This document shows positions 18,106 to 28,594 of a stretch of 64,000 bases of DNA, piece after piece. The notes beneath the pieces are model-generated. The model did not search any database and had not been told where the DNA came from. It saw nothing but the letters and a program-made list of their open reading frames with translations. The stretch is taken from NCBI RefSeq assembly GCF_020295405.1, contig NZ_JADEYP010000018.1, forward strand, positions 1 to 64,000. The letters run 5' to 3'. The position numbers and the translations under genes are program-made. The stretch is from Sphingobacterium bovistauri (GTDB lineage Bacteria; Bacteroidota; Bacteroidia; Sphingobacteriales; Sphingobacteriaceae). Positions within the stretch are counted from its first letter, which is position 1. The number at the start of each line of letters is the position of its first letter.

Positions 18106-20334
18106 CTATCTCTTCTGTTCTACCCGAACAATCTTTTCCTTTGTTTCTACGACTTTATCCTTTTTAGCGTTGCTTAAGGTGTGACCACCTAAAATCGGTG
18201 CAATCACCAATCCGACCAGACAAGTTAATTTAATCAAAATATTCATCGAGGGACCGGAAGTATCTTTGAATGGATCACCTACCGTATCGCCTGTGACCGC
18301 AGCTTTGTGCGCTTCCGAACCTTTGAATGTCAATTCACCATTAATTTCCACACCCGCCTCGAAAGATTTTTTTGCATTGTCCCAAGAGCCACCAGCATTA
18401 TTTTGAAAAATTGCCCACATGACACCAGACACCGCAACACCTGCCATATAAGCACCTAAAGCCTCTGCTCCCATCACAAACCCTACAATAATAGGTGTAA
18501 TAATTGTCATTGCACCTGGCAACATCATCTCACGTAATGCCGCTTTGGTCGAAATATCCACGCACCTACCGTAATCGGGTTGCCCTGTCCCTTCCAAAAT
18601 CCCTGGAATCTCGCGGAACTGACGACGCACTTCGTTAACCATATCCATTGCTGCTTTACCAACAGATTGCATCGCTAAAGCTGAAAACACGACTGGAATC
18701 ATCCCGCCAATAAACAACGCAGCCAGAACATCTGCTTTGAAGATATTAATACCATCAATACCCGTGAAAGTAACGTATGCTGCAAATAACGCTAAGGCTG
18801 TTAATGCTGCTGAAGCGATAGCAAAGCCCTTACCCACCGCAGCCGTTGTATTACCTACAGAATCCAATACATCTGTGCGTTGACGTACTTCTTTTGGCAA
18901 CTCGCTCATCTCCGCAATTCCACCAGCATTATCAGCTATTGGACCAAAAGCATCGATAGCCAACTGCATCGCTGTAGTCGCCATCATCGCTGAAGCAGCA
19001 ATCGCTACGCCATAAAATCCAGCCAACGAATACGAACCCCAAATTGCAGCAGCAAACAATAATACAGACGAAAAAGTAGAAATCATACCATTTGCCAAAC
19101 CTGCAATAATATTTGTAGCAGCACCTGTCGATGAATTTTTAACAATATTCAAAACTGGTTTTTTACCCAAACCCGTATAATATTCCGTGAAAGCTGAAAT
19201 TAGTCCTCCAACCGCTAAACCAACAATAGTCGCATAAAACACATTCATTCGCGATATATCTTTATAGCCCTCACCAAAGAATTTCATTTTAATAACCTCT
19301 GGTAGCATATACTGAATCAAAAAGAAACACGCAATGACAGTCAGAATAATGGAAATCCAATTTCCTAAATTTAAAGCACCTTGTACTTGTGCTTCTTTCG
19401 CGTCATTACTGGATATTTTCACAAAAAAAGTACCGATAATGGAAGCTAGAATACCTACTCCAGCTATCACAATTGGTAAAAGAATTGGTCCCATACCATT
19501 GAAAGCATCGGTAAACACACCTCCATTAGCCTCAGCCATATCTTTGATAATGTAATTACCCAAAACCATGGAAGCCAAAACCGTAGCCACATAAGAACCG
19601 AACAAATCTGCTCCCATACCTGCCACATCGCCTACATTGTCCCCAACATTATCCGCTATCGTTGCAGGATTACGTGGATCATCTTCGGGAATACCAGCTT
19701 CCACTTTACCTACCAAATCCGCACCTACATCTGCTGCTTTCGTGTAAATACCGCCACCAACACGCGCAAATAAAGCGATCGATTCAGCGCCTAACGAAAA
19801 CCCTGCTAAAGCCTCGAGTACAACAGTCATTTCATTATAGAAATTCCCTCCTTCTGTAATGAACATGTTGAGAAATAATAGAAAGAAAATGCTCAATCCT
19901 AACACAGCTAATCCCGCAACACCTAATCCCATCACCGTACCGCCTGAGAATGAAACTTTCAATGCTTGAGGCAAGCTTGTACGCGCAGCTTGCGTCGTGC
20001 GCACATTGGCACTTGTTGCTATACGCATACCAATATTTCCTGCTAATGCAGAGAAAAATGCGCCAAACACAAAAGCCACAACAATAATCCAATGTGTTGT
20101 TTCGACCAAAGTCGAAACGAAAAATAATGCAATCGCTGCAATAACCACAAAAATGAATAAAATACGGTATTCGGCTTTCAAAAATGCCATTGCCCCTTCC
20201 TTAATGCTCTTCGAAATAAATTGCATTTTACTTTCTCCTGAGTCTTGCTTATTGACCCAATTCGCTTTTGAAACCATGAATAGTAATCCCACAACAGCGA
20301 GCGCTGCTGGTAAATAAATCATATAGTTCTCCAT
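18106..20334 (-). CDS. hppA: Membrane-bound, ion-translocating inorganic pyrophosphatase
   Basis: 742 residues with many transmembrane helices. It couples PPi hydrolysis to H+ and/or Na+ export across the inner membrane. Hallmarks seen: the active-site loop [20 protein letters not shown] and C-terminal [15 protein letters not shown]. The [12 protein letters not shown] segment carries Ala where K+-independent enzymes have Lys, so this is predicted to be a K+-dependent type; many Bacteroidota members pump Na+, but the ion cannot be settled by eye. It is monocistronic, with 89 bp between its start and the upstream GMC gene's stop. Confidence 0.95.
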   Translation of the reverse strand: MENYMIYLPAALAVVGLLFMVSKANWVNKQDSGESKMQFISKSIKEGAMAFLKAEYRILFIFVVIAAIALFFVSTLVETTHWIIVVAFVFGAFFSALAGNIGMRIATSANVRTTQAARTSLPQALKVSFSGGTVMGLGVAGLAVLGLSIFFLLFLNMFITEGGNFYNEMTVVLEALAGFSLGAESIALFARVGGGIYTKAADVGADLVGKVEAGIPEDDPRNPATIADNVGDNVGDVAGMGADLFGSYVATVLASMVLGNYIIKDMAEANGGVFTDAFNGMGPILLPIVIAGVGILASIIGTFFVKISSNDAKEAQVQGALNLGNWISIILTVIACFFLIQYMLPEVIKMKFFGEGYKDISRMNVFYATIVGLAVGGLISAFTEYYTGLGKKPVLNIVKNSSTGAATNIIAGLANGMISTFSSVLLFAAAIWGSYSLAGFYGVAIAASAMMATTAMQLAIDAFGPIADNAGGIAEMSELPKEVRQRTDVLDSVGNTTAAVGKGFAIASAALTALALFAAYVTFTGIDGINIFKADVLAALFIGGMIPVVFSALAMQSVGKAAMDMVNEVRRQFREIPGILEGTGQPDYGRCVDISTKAALREMMLPGAMTIITPIIVGFVMGAEALGAYMAGVAVSGVMWAIFQNNAGGSWDNAKKSFEAGVEINGELTFKGSEAHKAAVTGDTVGDPFKDTSGPSMNILIKLTCLVGLVIAPILGGHTLSNAKKDKVVETKEKIVRVEQKR

Positions 20335-20423
20335 AAAAAAAGTTTATTTTGGTTATACTAAAGCTATCATTTTTTTTGGAGAACTAGAAACTTTTAAAAC
20401 ATTAAATTTTATAAATGAGACAG

Positions 20424-22118
20424 TTACAAAACATCATTCTTCATCTGCTGATCTGCATAATCTGCCGCACGCGCTGTCAATGCCATAAAGGTGAGTGATG
20501 GATTTTGATTACCACCTGAAGTCATACATGCACCATCAGTAACAAATACATTTGGGCAGGCGTGAAGTTGATTAAATTTATTTAACATCGAAGTTTTTGG
20601 ATCATTCCCCATACGAACACCGCCCATGTCATGAACTTCCAAACCTGGTTGACGTCCAAATTCGACATGATGATCTTTAACTACAATATTTGTACAGCCA
20701 CTTTCAGCCAACATTCTCTTTCCTTCTTCAAAGAAATCATTCATCATCGCTACATCATTATCCGTATACGCGACACTCGTGATGAGCTGCGGAAGTCCAA
20801 ATTTATCTTTCTGATCACTCAGTCGCACATGATTATCATAAGTAGGTATCACCTCTCCCTGCATCATCATAGATACCTTCCATCCACCGACCTCACTCAA
20901 ACTATCTTTATATTTTCCACCGACTTTCGGACCATCAACACTTACACCTCTCCCTCGATGTGCTGAAAAAGCCATCAGGTAAGACCCTTTAAAATCTTTT
21001 GTTTTGGATTTAATATTTCTAAAAGCCGAAATAAAAACTTGTGTAGGACGTTGTCCGTAATAATAAGAATCTTCATGCCCTGGAAAATCTGCTTGGATAC
21101 GCCCCCTATAATTATGAAAAACGATATAACGCCCTAAAGTTTTGCTATCATTCCCCAATCCATCCGGAAATCTTTCCGACTTAGAGTTTAATAGTATTAA
21201 ATTAGAATTCAGTGTTGCCGCATTTAAAAATATTACACGAGCAGTATATTTACGTACTGTTTTATCTGTAGCATCGATTACGGTCACTCCAGAAGCCTTT
21301 CCTGTTACCGTATCATAATCTATTGAGGAAACAATAGCATTTGGAATAATGGTAAGATTCCCTGTTTTCTCAGCATAAGGCAATGTACTTGAATTGGAAC
21401 TAAAATAACCACCAAATGGACAGCCTCGCTCACACTTTCCCCGAGCTACACAAGCCGTTCTCCCTTGTTTCTTTTGTTCTTCTTTTAATTCAGCCAAATT
21501 TGCGTGGCGGCCAATTATAGCTTTACGATCGTTGTACTTAGCGTTGATAGAATCTGCAATAATTCGCTCCACCTTATTCATTTCAAAAGCACCAACTACT
21601 TCTGAATCAGGTAAATTTTCAATATTATCTTTTGTTCCCGATACTCCAATAAAGCGTTCTACATGCGAATACCAAGGGGCCAACTCAGCGTATCGAATAG
21701 GCCAATCTATACCAAATTCATACTTTTTAGGCCCTTCGAATTCGAAATCAGACCAACGTTGAGTCTGTCTCGCCCACAACAATGATTTGCCACCGACTTG
21801 GTAACCTCTTATCCAATGAAATGGCTTTTCCTGTATGTAGGGTTGATCCTCCTCATTCGCATAAAAATGTTTGGTTGCCTCAGTATAAGCATAATGTTTG
21901 CTAAGATTAGGATTTTGGGTTTTATCTGCTATAGTTTTTCCATTGGCATATTTAAATTCCCAAGGATCCATATTGGCAGTTGGATAATCGGCGATATGTT
22001 TTACCATTCGTCCTCTTTCAAGGACCAATGTTTTATATCCTCGTTCTGTAAATTCCTTGGCTGCCCATCCCCCAGAAATCCCTGAGCCTATTATTATCAC
22101 ATCGTAATCAGTTGCCAT
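20424..22118 (-). CDS. GMC family FAD-dependent oxidoreductase
   Basis: 564 residues. The N-terminal FAD Rossmann motif is IIIGSGISGGWAAKEFTERG. The C-terminal GMC_oxred_C domain has the catalytic His region VHDMGGVRMG and the GGNQNPSLTFMALTARAADY end. No signal peptide is evident. Bacteroidota enzymes of this type oxidise sugars or sugar alcohols, often in 3-keto-glycoside pathways. It lies downstream of two Gfo/Idh/MocA proteins in one minus-strand unit, which supports a sugar-oxidation role; the substrate is unknown. Starts 49 bp after the lipoprotein gene. Confidence 0.9.
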   Translation of the reverse strand: MATDYDVIIIGSGISGGWAAKEFTERGYKTLVLERGRMVKHIADYPTANMDPWEFKYANGKTIADKTQNPNLSKHYAYTEATKHFYANEEDQPYIQEKPFHWIRGYQVGGKSLLWARQTQRWSDFEFEGPKKYEFGIDWPIRYAELAPWYSHVERFIGVSGTKDNIENLPDSEVVGAFEMNKVERIIADSINAKYNDRKAIIGRHANLAELKEEQKKQGRTACVARGKCERGCPFGGYFSSNSSTLPYAEKTGNLTIIPNAIVSSIDYDTVTGKASGVTVIDATDKTVRKYTARVIFLNAATLNSNLILLNSKSERFPDGLGNDSKTLGRYIVFHNYRGRIQADFPGHEDSYYYGQRPTQVFISAFRNIKSKTKDFKGSYLMAFSAHRGRGVSVDGPKVGGKYKDSLSEVGGWKVSMMMQGEVIPTYDNHVRLSDQKDKFGLPQLITSVAYTDNDVAMMNDFFEEGKRMLAESGCTNIVVKDHHVEFGRQPGLEVHDMGGVRMGNDPKTSMLNKFNQLHACPNVFVTDGACMTSGGNQNPSLTFMALTARAADYADQQMKNDVL

Positions 22119-22167
22119 TTGTAGATATTTATATTTTATAAGTTGGTTATTCTAAAGGTTTCCATTA

Positions 22168-23511
22168 CTAAAAGGAATAAGTTTCAGCATTAGCAAGTGC
22201 CTCTGTAGTAAGATAGTACTTAGCTAACAGAAAAGATGTTTCCCAATCTGGGATTTTTCGGTTTTTTCTGTAATTTAAGAATTGTTTTAATACTTTAGCA
22301 AAATGATCTTCATGGCTTAAGTATAACTCTGAAGGAATAATTAGCTGAAAAGAATTAGCATTCTCTATAAAATCAACAGCAGCAAATCGATGTGACCTGG
22401 ATAATGCCTCTTTCATTTTTTTGCCAAAAGACTTATCTGCATGAATAGGTGAAACATATATAGTTGACTTACCCATATCATTTGGCTTTACTTCAATGTT
22501 CAAATTTCGTGTTTGAAATTTAGCATAAAACTGATCCCCTTTTCCATCCAACGATTCAACATTCCATTGCACATTAATAGAGACTGGGACATCTTTGAAT
22601 AGGTAATCAATTTTACCGTTACAAAATAATTCTAGGTTATCGTCCTTAACAAATGGTAACAATTCATTTGGAAATTCGGTCAAATTGGTAGCTTTTGAAA
22701 ATTGATCTTTAGAAACAGATGTTTTCCAACGCTTAGAATTTTTGAATTTTACATCTCTTTTGATTTCAATAACTTTTTCTGATGATAACATCCATTGCAC
22801 CAAATCTATGTAATGGGTCGTCACGTCAACTAATCCTTCCCCTTGTTGGTTTGTATTAAAAAATAAGATAGGACGAATTAAAGGTTTACCCGAAACATTC
22901 TTAATAATATGGTGCGTACTCGAAAATGAAATTAATGGAACTGTAGCGTTATTCTCGAATCCTCCACTAAAACTTTCATCCAAAATAAGTGCTTTTATTA
23001 GTTCATTTTTTACATCATATCTTTCAGTCATGATATCATAAATCAAGCCCTTTCGCTGGTGAAGTAGTGTTTCCAAATTAGCATAACCATCTTTGTCTAT
23101 CACTAATGGTTTATCTGCAAAAACATCCAAACCTTGTGCGTTCGCAGACTCAATGTATGAGATTTTCTTCTTATTATCTCCTGCAAGAATTATTAGATTA
23201 CCATCAGTATTGGTAAATGCCTTGGATACAAAATCACTATCGTAATAAAATTTCGTCTCCCAGTTAGTTGGCTGATTATCACGCGTTTTAAACTGTGAAA
23301 TCAAGGTATTGTATCCTACCACATCTTCTTCTCTCTGTGCAAACAGCTGAACAGTAGAATCAATCGTTGGGTGTGTATACTTTTGGACAAGAGCAGCATG
23401 AAAATGTTGTGGGTCAATGACAATTAATTTTGTAATGTTACTATCTGTAAACTTCTGCATACATCCAACCATCATAATTAGTGTAAAAACATATAAAAAG
23501 CGAAACTTCAT
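22168..23511 (-). CDS. Gfo/Idh/MocA-like oxidoreductase lipoprotein
   Basis: 447 residues. Signal peptide with lipobox (LIMMVGC, Cys17) predicts a membrane-anchored periplasmic protein. The body resembles the Bacteroidota 'putative oxidoreductase C-terminal domain' family (Oxidoreduct_C): an atypical Rossmann start (LIVIDPQHFHAALVQKY) and a C-terminal half with DVTTHYIDLVQWML. The classic GxGxxG is not visible, so NAD(P) binding may be altered. It sits between the GMC oxidoreductase and a Tat-type Gfo/Idh protein and is probably co-transcribed. Confidence 0.75.
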   Translation of the reverse strand: MKFRFLYVFTLIMMVGCMQKFTDSNITKLIVIDPQHFHAALVQKYTHPTIDSTVQLFAQREEDVVGYNTLISQFKTRDNQPTNWETKFYYDSDFVSKAFTNTDGNLIILAGDNKKKISYIESANAQGLDVFADKPLVIDKDGYANLETLLHQRKGLIYDIMTERYDVKNELIKALILDESFSGGFENNATVPLISFSSTHHIIKNVSGKPLIRPILFFNTNQQGEGLVDVTTHYIDLVQWMLSSEKVIEIKRDVKFKNSKRWKTSVSKDQFSKATNLTEFPNELLPFVKDDNLELFCNGKIDYLFKDVPVSINVQWNVESLDGKGDQFYAKFQTRNLNIEVKPNDMGKSTIYVSPIHADKSFGKKMKEALSRSHRFAAVDFIENANSFQLIIPSELYLSHEDHFAKVLKQFLNYRKNRKIPDWETSFLLAKYYLTTEALANAETYSF

Positions 23512-23538
23512 CCAATTCTAAATTTCTCTACCTAAATA

Positions 23539-24531
23539 CTAAAAATTAGTTACCGCAGCTAAGTTTATCTTTTGTCCACTATTGGCTTTACTTAAATCTG
23601 CAGCTTCGATAAATGCACATATTTCTAGTGTTTCTTGACCATCAAAAGGTATATTTTTGGTATCAAAAAACTTCACTATCTCATCAAGCAGAAGACTATA
23701 ACCCTCAAACTTTCCCAATTTCACCGTAGCCTTTTCACAATGAATCACACCTCCGAATTCAGCTTGACCAGACCTTGTGCCTCGTACAGTACCTATACGC
23801 CCATCATTCCATACACCGACCAATATATCAGCATCTTGTGTATGTGTACGACTAACAGACTGACACCCTAATCCCATTGCAGCAAAAAGCATTTCTACGG
23901 CATGAATTCCATACCAAAAAAAATCAGGATGACTTGGGTCAATTGCAGCCGGCGAATACACATCTGCGCCTAAAACTTTTCCATATTTACCAGCAATTAC
24001 ATCTTGTAATCCTTCAATGTAACGCAAAGAAGATGTGGAGAAAAATGGCACATTATACTTCTTTGATAATGCAAATATTTCAGCTGCATCCCGATAAGAC
24101 GCAGCTAAAGGTTTATCTATAAATAAAGGTTTCTTCGCTTTGAAAACTTCCCTAGCCTGTTCTAAATGTAATCGACCATCATTCGTTTCTAACAATATGA
24201 AATCGACTTTTTTAAGAAGAGATTTTATTGAGTCTACGATCTCAACATCATATTGTTTGATATCCGTAGTATATTGTGGTATCCTTGATGTCGCAGAAGG
24301 AATTGTTTTGGTACCAAATGGATAGGCCGCTACAACTTTAAATCCTCGAAACCTTTCCGATTCTTGAAATAATGTTTTTGTAAAAGCTAAAGAATGGGAA
24401 GTATCTAATCCTATGATACCAATACGTTTTTTGTTATTTGAGCTCAAAAAAGCAAATGCTTCATTAGAAATCAATCCGCCAAGTGCTAATGCACTAGCTC
24501 CAATAAAGTCACGTCTTGTATAATTTATCAT
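23539..24531 (-). CDS. Gfo/Idh/MocA family oxidoreductase with Tat signal
   Basis: 330 residues. The N terminus MINYTRRDFIGASALALGGL carries the twin-arginine motif (TRRDFIG), indicating export of a folded, cofactor-bound protein. The NAD(P)-binding start is KRIGIIGLDTSHSLAFTKTL and the substrate-site region includes FIDKPLAASYRDA (the EKP-like Lys motif as DKP). Likely oxidises or reduces a sugar in the periplasm, as first gene of a three-gene unit with a Gfo/Idh lipoprotein and a GMC oxidoreductase. Confidence 0.85.
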   Translation of the reverse strand: MINYTRRDFIGASALALGGLISNEAFAFLSSNNKKRIGIIGLDTSHSLAFTKTLFQESERFRGFKVVAAYPFGTKTIPSATSRIPQYTTDIKQYDVEIVDSIKSLLKKVDFILLETNDGRLHLEQAREVFKAKKPLFIDKPLAASYRDAAEIFALSKKYNVPFFSTSSLRYIEGLQDVIAGKYGKVLGADVYSPAAIDPSHPDFFWYGIHAVEMLFAAMGLGCQSVSRTHTQDADILVGVWNDGRIGTVRGTRSGQAEFGGVIHCEKATVKLGKFEGYSLLLDEIVKFFDTKNIPFDGQETLEICAFIEAADLSKANSGQKINLAAVTNF

Positions 24532-24602
24532 AAGTATGGTTTATACTTACGAATATAAATAAATTGTTAACGTAACCGTAATTGATTTTAGTAAAAAATA
24601 TT

Positions 24603-26501
24603 TTAATTAGCGACCCATGAGTAAGTATCGCCATTCAAAGCGACTTTACTATCATCAACCAATTCTCTTAATAGATTAAGCTTTTTTTGATCATCACCTA
24701 CCGAAATATTATCTATTAATTCGTGTAGGGTTAAAGGTTTTTCAAGCAAAAGAATTCTAATTTCTTGCTCTATCCTACTTTCTACGCCATCAGTATGCTT
24801 GCGTTTGAGACACAAATCACATTCACCACAAGTTTCCCCTATCTTTTCGCCAAAATATTCCAAGATAGCATTACTTCGACACGATTTAGTATCCAAAAAA
24901 TGATAAATAGCCTTTATCTGCTCCTCCTTCACATCCTTTCGTTCTCGAATAAAATCTGCATCAATAAATAGATTTTTATAATCTACCCGAGGTTGCAAAA
25001 ATGTCAATTGCGGTTTGTCTGTACTTTTTAAATATGTGCCGATTTGTTGCTTTTGCAAAGCTTCCAACAGTTGTACAATGGTTTCATATGGAACACCTAA
25101 TTTTTTGGCAAATTCGAATTCATTGATTGGAACAAAAAAATCAAAAACACCTCCATATGTTCGAAGAATTGCCTTAATTAAAGGATCGTACTTCGCTGCT
25201 TGAATTTGAAATTTATATAAATCTTGAAAATCTATTTCAAATTTAAAACGCGATGGAATAAATACCGCTTCGGATAGACTCAACCAGCCATCACGCTCCA
25301 AAAACTTTAAAGCACTCATTGTTGGCAAAACCTCAAGTTTATATTTCTTCGCAAATTCTACCAAATCAAAATCAACAGTAATATTCTTCCCTGCCCCATA
25401 TGCAATCTGATAATGGTTAGCTAAATAATGGTAAGCCTGCTGAATAAACTGTACCGAAGGAAAACTATCCTGAAAATTTTTCCACAGCTTATCTCGATCT
25501 TCTTGCTGATACAGCAAAACTGGAAAAGCTTTCTTGCCATCTCGACCTGCTCGACCCGCTTCTTGATAATAAGCCTCCAGCGAATCTGGAATATCAATAT
25601 GAATTACAAAACGCACATCTGGCTTATCAATGCCCATCCCGAAAGCATTCGTTGCTACGATGACACGTATTTTATTAGAAGTCCAAGCATTCTGCTTGGC
25701 TTCTCTTTCTTTCATGCCCAAGCCTGCATGATAAAAATCCGAAGGAACACCGTGATTTAATAAAAACCGAGCGACCTCCTGCGTTTCTCTTCGGTTACGA
25801 ACATAGACCACACCTGAACCACCTATCTTTTTTACTACACGCAGCATTCTATTCATCTTGTTTTCTTCCGCCAATGCCATATAGCCCAAATTTGGGCGAG
25901 CAAAGCTCTTAGAAAAAACATTTTTCGCTTTAAAATCTAATCGTTCTTGAATATCGTCCACTACACGCGGTGTTGCACTTGCTGTGAGCGCTAAAATAGG
26001 AATAGTAGGGTGCGCCTCTCGCAATTCGGACAATTGCAAATAAGACGGTCTAAAATCATAACCCCATTGGGAAATACAATGTGCTTCATCAATCGCAAAA
26101 AGATTAACTTTCATGTATTTGATACGTTCACGAACCAAGTCCGAATAAAAACGCTCGGGGGCGATATAAAGAAATTTTATCTTTCCGAAAATACAATTAT
26201 CCAATGCAATGTCCACCTCACGGTAATTCATGCCCGAATAAATAGCTATTGCTTCGATACCTTTACTACGCAAATGCTCGATTTGATCTTTCATCAAAGC
26301 AATCAAAGGCGAGATAACTATACATATTCCTTCTTGTACCATGGCTGGTACTTGAAAACAAATAGATTTTCCACCACCAGTTGGCATCAGTGCCAATGTA
26401 TCCCGACCTTGCAATACAGACTGAATAATATCTTCTTGCAAGGGTCTGAAGTCATCAAATCCCCAATATTGTTTTAGTATAACATGAATCGAATTGTTCA
26501 T
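24603..26501 (-). CDS. recQ: RecQ-family ATP-dependent DNA helicase
   Basis: 632 residues. 3'-5' DNA helicase of the RecQ family: Walker A LMPTGGGKSICFQ, DEAH box FAIDEAHCISQWGYDFRPSY, and motif VI YYQEAGRAGRDGK. A zinc subdomain follows (CRSNAILEYFGE...CGECDLC). The protein ends after the winged-helix region, with no obvious HRDC domain. Its ATG overlaps the stop of the comEC remnant by one base (TAATG), so it is coupled to comEC. This may link helicase work to imported DNA. Confidence 0.93.
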   Translation of the reverse strand: MNNSIHVILKQYWGFDDFRPLQEDIIQSVLQGRDTLALMPTGGGKSICFQVPAMVQEGICIVISPLIALMKDQIEHLRSKGIEAIAIYSGMNYREVDIALDNCIFGKIKFLYIAPERFYSDLVRERIKYMKVNLFAIDEAHCISQWGYDFRPSYLQLSELREAHPTIPILALTASATPRVVDDIQERLDFKAKNVFSKSFARPNLGYMALAEENKMNRMLRVVKKIGGSGVVYVRNRRETQEVARFLLNHGVPSDFYHAGLGMKEREAKQNAWTSNKIRVIVATNAFGMGIDKPDVRFVIHIDIPDSLEAYYQEAGRAGRDGKKAFPVLLYQQEDRDKLWKNFQDSFPSVQFIQQAYHYLANHYQIAYGAGKNITVDFDLVEFAKKYKLEVLPTMSALKFLERDGWLSLSEAVFIPSRFKFEIDFQDLYKFQIQAAKYDPLIKAILRTYGGVFDFFVPINEFEFAKKLGVPYETIVQLLEALQKQQIGTYLKSTDKPQLTFLQPRVDYKNLFIDADFIRERKDVKEEQIKAIYHFLDTKSCRSNAILEYFGEKIGETCGECDLCLKRKHTDGVESRIEQEIRILLLEKPLTLHELIDNISVGDDQKKLNLLRELVDDSKVALNGDTYSWVAN

Positions 26502-27028
26502 TAGTATTCCTCATCCCAAACATAAGCAAAATTATTTTTTAGAATATAAAGTCTTTCTGGATTACTTTGAAAAGCTCTTTGCACTCGGTCAATTGTTTTA
26601 TCGCTATTACTACCATCGATAATAAAAATTGCATTTGGACTAAGTTCTTGCAACAAACCAATATCAGAATAGTTATTCTTGCGCCACAAAATAAAATCAA
26701 CAGCAGTTGGCAATTCCTTAACTTTACTCTCCAAAATCATTATTTTAGTTCCATTTAGCTCGATTATTCTATTTCGCTTTTCTTCATTTGCTATGACTTG
26801 AAATTGAACCTTCGTATCAGAAGCATATTGCCTCAAATCGGGTAAAACACTATATTGTAAAGTATTATGCTGTAAAGAATCTAAAGTAGAAAATAACACC
26901 ACATTATTATTTTTTACAGCCGAAATAGCGACTTCCGAACGGATATTATAAAATTTTAAAGCCGAATACGAAGATTTCTGAATGTATTGAAAACTATTAA
27001 ACATTGTCAGCACTAACAACGAGGTCAA
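26501..27028 (-). pseudogene. ComEC C-terminal segment, separated from the rest by an in-frame stop
   Basis: 175 codons in exactly the same frame as the upstream comEC part. Only the TAA at 27035-27037 and two further codons separate them. The segment begins with a membrane helix (LFLTSLLVLTMFNSFQYIQ) and continues with a soluble tail ending KNNFAYVWDEEY, as expected for the C-terminal extension of Bacteroidota ComEC. It could be translated alone from TTG 27026-27028 or ATG 27002-27004, but as written it is a detached fragment. Joined, the protein would be about 697 residues, a normal ComEC length for this phylum. Confidence 0.75.
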
Positions 27029-27034
27029 AAACAG

Positions 27035-28594
27035 TTAGAAAGACTTTGCTGATTTGACATTCAGCGCTATGATTAAAGCCAAAATAGCTATTAAGAGAAT
27101 CACAACCTGACTCCAATGCCAATCAATCCCATTAACAACAGCTAAAGGTAAATGTTCCATCCATTTCAACCCCTGCATCATAAAATTCAACAACCATTCT
27201 GTGACATTGCCAAAAAGATTATTTGTAAAATTTATTGGTGATAGCGCCAAACCAATCCCCACATACATAACCAAAGTACTTGGAATAACGATAAATAAAT
27301 TAGCTAACAGAAAGTAATTGGGAAACTGTCCAAAATAATATAATGTCAATGGCAATGTGAATAATTGTGCAGAAATAGACACATATGTATATTTCAACAC
27401 ATAGTTCATCCATTTATTTGAACTTAGATAATATTTTTCAAGAATTGGATACAGCAGAATAATACCCAAAATAGCTAAATAGGATAATTGAAAACCAACA
27501 TCAAAGAGATAACTAGGAGCGAATAATAATATAAAAAACGCAGAAGCAGCCAGCGTATTTAATGGGATTTGCTTTCTATTAATGATTATAGAACTCACAA
27601 AGAAAGAAATCATAATTCCTGCGCGTAATATCGGTGGACTCATACCCGTCAGAATTACATACCCCCAAATCGCGATGAGGATGATAATCGACTTGATTAA
27701 AGAGCCAAATCGAAACCTATTCATCCAAAACAACAGCATATTGAGTAAAGCAAAAACTAGACTCACATGCAAGCCCGAAACACTTAAAACATGTATTGTC
27801 CCAGTGTTGGTAAAAGCCGAAATAGTCTCTTGATCAATTTGGGAACGATAACCAAATATTAAAGCTACCGCAACATTAAAAGCTTCATCATCGCTAATAT
27901 ATCTTCTAAACTTTTCTATTAGTTTTGACCGAATATTGAGAGAATAAGTAATTATTGGATTCCCAAAATCATGACCTAAAATGGTTAATTCTTCGGACTG
28001 CAAAAAACATTGCTGACCAATTCCTTTATTTAACAAATAGTTCCTATAATCAAATTCTTTCGGATTATATGGTGGATTTACTAATTTAATCTTGTTTAAA
28101 AATACAATCTTATCTCCATAATTGTACTCATCCTCACGTATAGAACCACGCAAAATAGTCATCATGATTTCACCTGTCACTTCCGTAGTTTTTGTTGAAT
28201 CTATAGCTTGAAAAATCCGAACTGGAAATCGAATTGTTTTTTCTTTAACAACTGGCTCATCTTCAATTATACCGATGTATTGTACCGCAAGAGACTCCTC
28301 ATAATAATTATTTATATGTATTGCTTGAGTACTCGAATATTTGAAATAGCCATAACAAACAACAATTAGACTAAAGCAAAATGTAAATAATTTTTTTTGG
28401 TTATTTTTTGTAAAACAAGAAATTGAAATGTAAATCAGCATGAATACACTGATAAATACAATTGAAACTATTGGAGAAAAACTTGAATTACAAACTGAGG
28501 CGATAAGTATTCCGCATACATAAAGCACCAGCGACTTTAACATAGGAACTTTCCCACTAGTCAAATCCAATATATCGTCCTTTACCATTGCCAT
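27035..28594 (-). CDS. comEC: ComEC/Rec2 competence channel, truncated by an in-frame TAA
   Basis: 519 residues: a DUF4131-like N-terminal region with membrane helices, then the Competence domain (VALIFGYRSQIDQETISAF, TGTIHVLSVSGLHVSLVFAL, LTGMSPPILRAGIMISFF). ComEC is the inner-membrane channel for single-stranded DNA during natural transformation. The frame ends at TAA 27035-27037 in the middle of the last membrane region, and the missing tail continues in frame downstream. The start overlaps the HhH-barrel gene by 13 bp. The channel core is present, but function of this allele is uncertain. Confidence 0.88.
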   Translation of the reverse strand: MAMVKDDILDLTSGKVPMLKSLVLYVCGILIASVCNSSFSPIVSIVFISVFMLIYISISCFTKNNQKKLFTFCFSLIVVCYGYFKYSSTQAIHINNYYEESLAVQYIGIIEDEPVVKEKTIRFPVRIFQAIDSTKTTEVTGEIMMTILRGSIREDEYNYGDKIVFLNKIKLVNPPYNPKEFDYRNYLLNKGIGQQCFLQSEELTILGHDFGNPIITYSLNIRSKLIEKFRRYISDDEAFNVAVALIFGYRSQIDQETISAFTNTGTIHVLSVSGLHVSLVFALLNMLLFWMNRFRFGSLIKSIIILIAIWGYVILTGMSPPILRAGIMISFFVSSIIINRKQIPLNTLAASAFFILLFAPSYLFDVGFQLSYLAILGIILLYPILEKYYLSSNKWMNYVLKYTYVSISAQLFTLPLTLYYFGQFPNYFLLANLFIVIPSTLVMYVGIGLALSPINFTNNLFGNVTEWLLNFMMQGLKWMEHLPLAVVNGIDWHWSQVVILLIAILALIIALNVKSAKSF

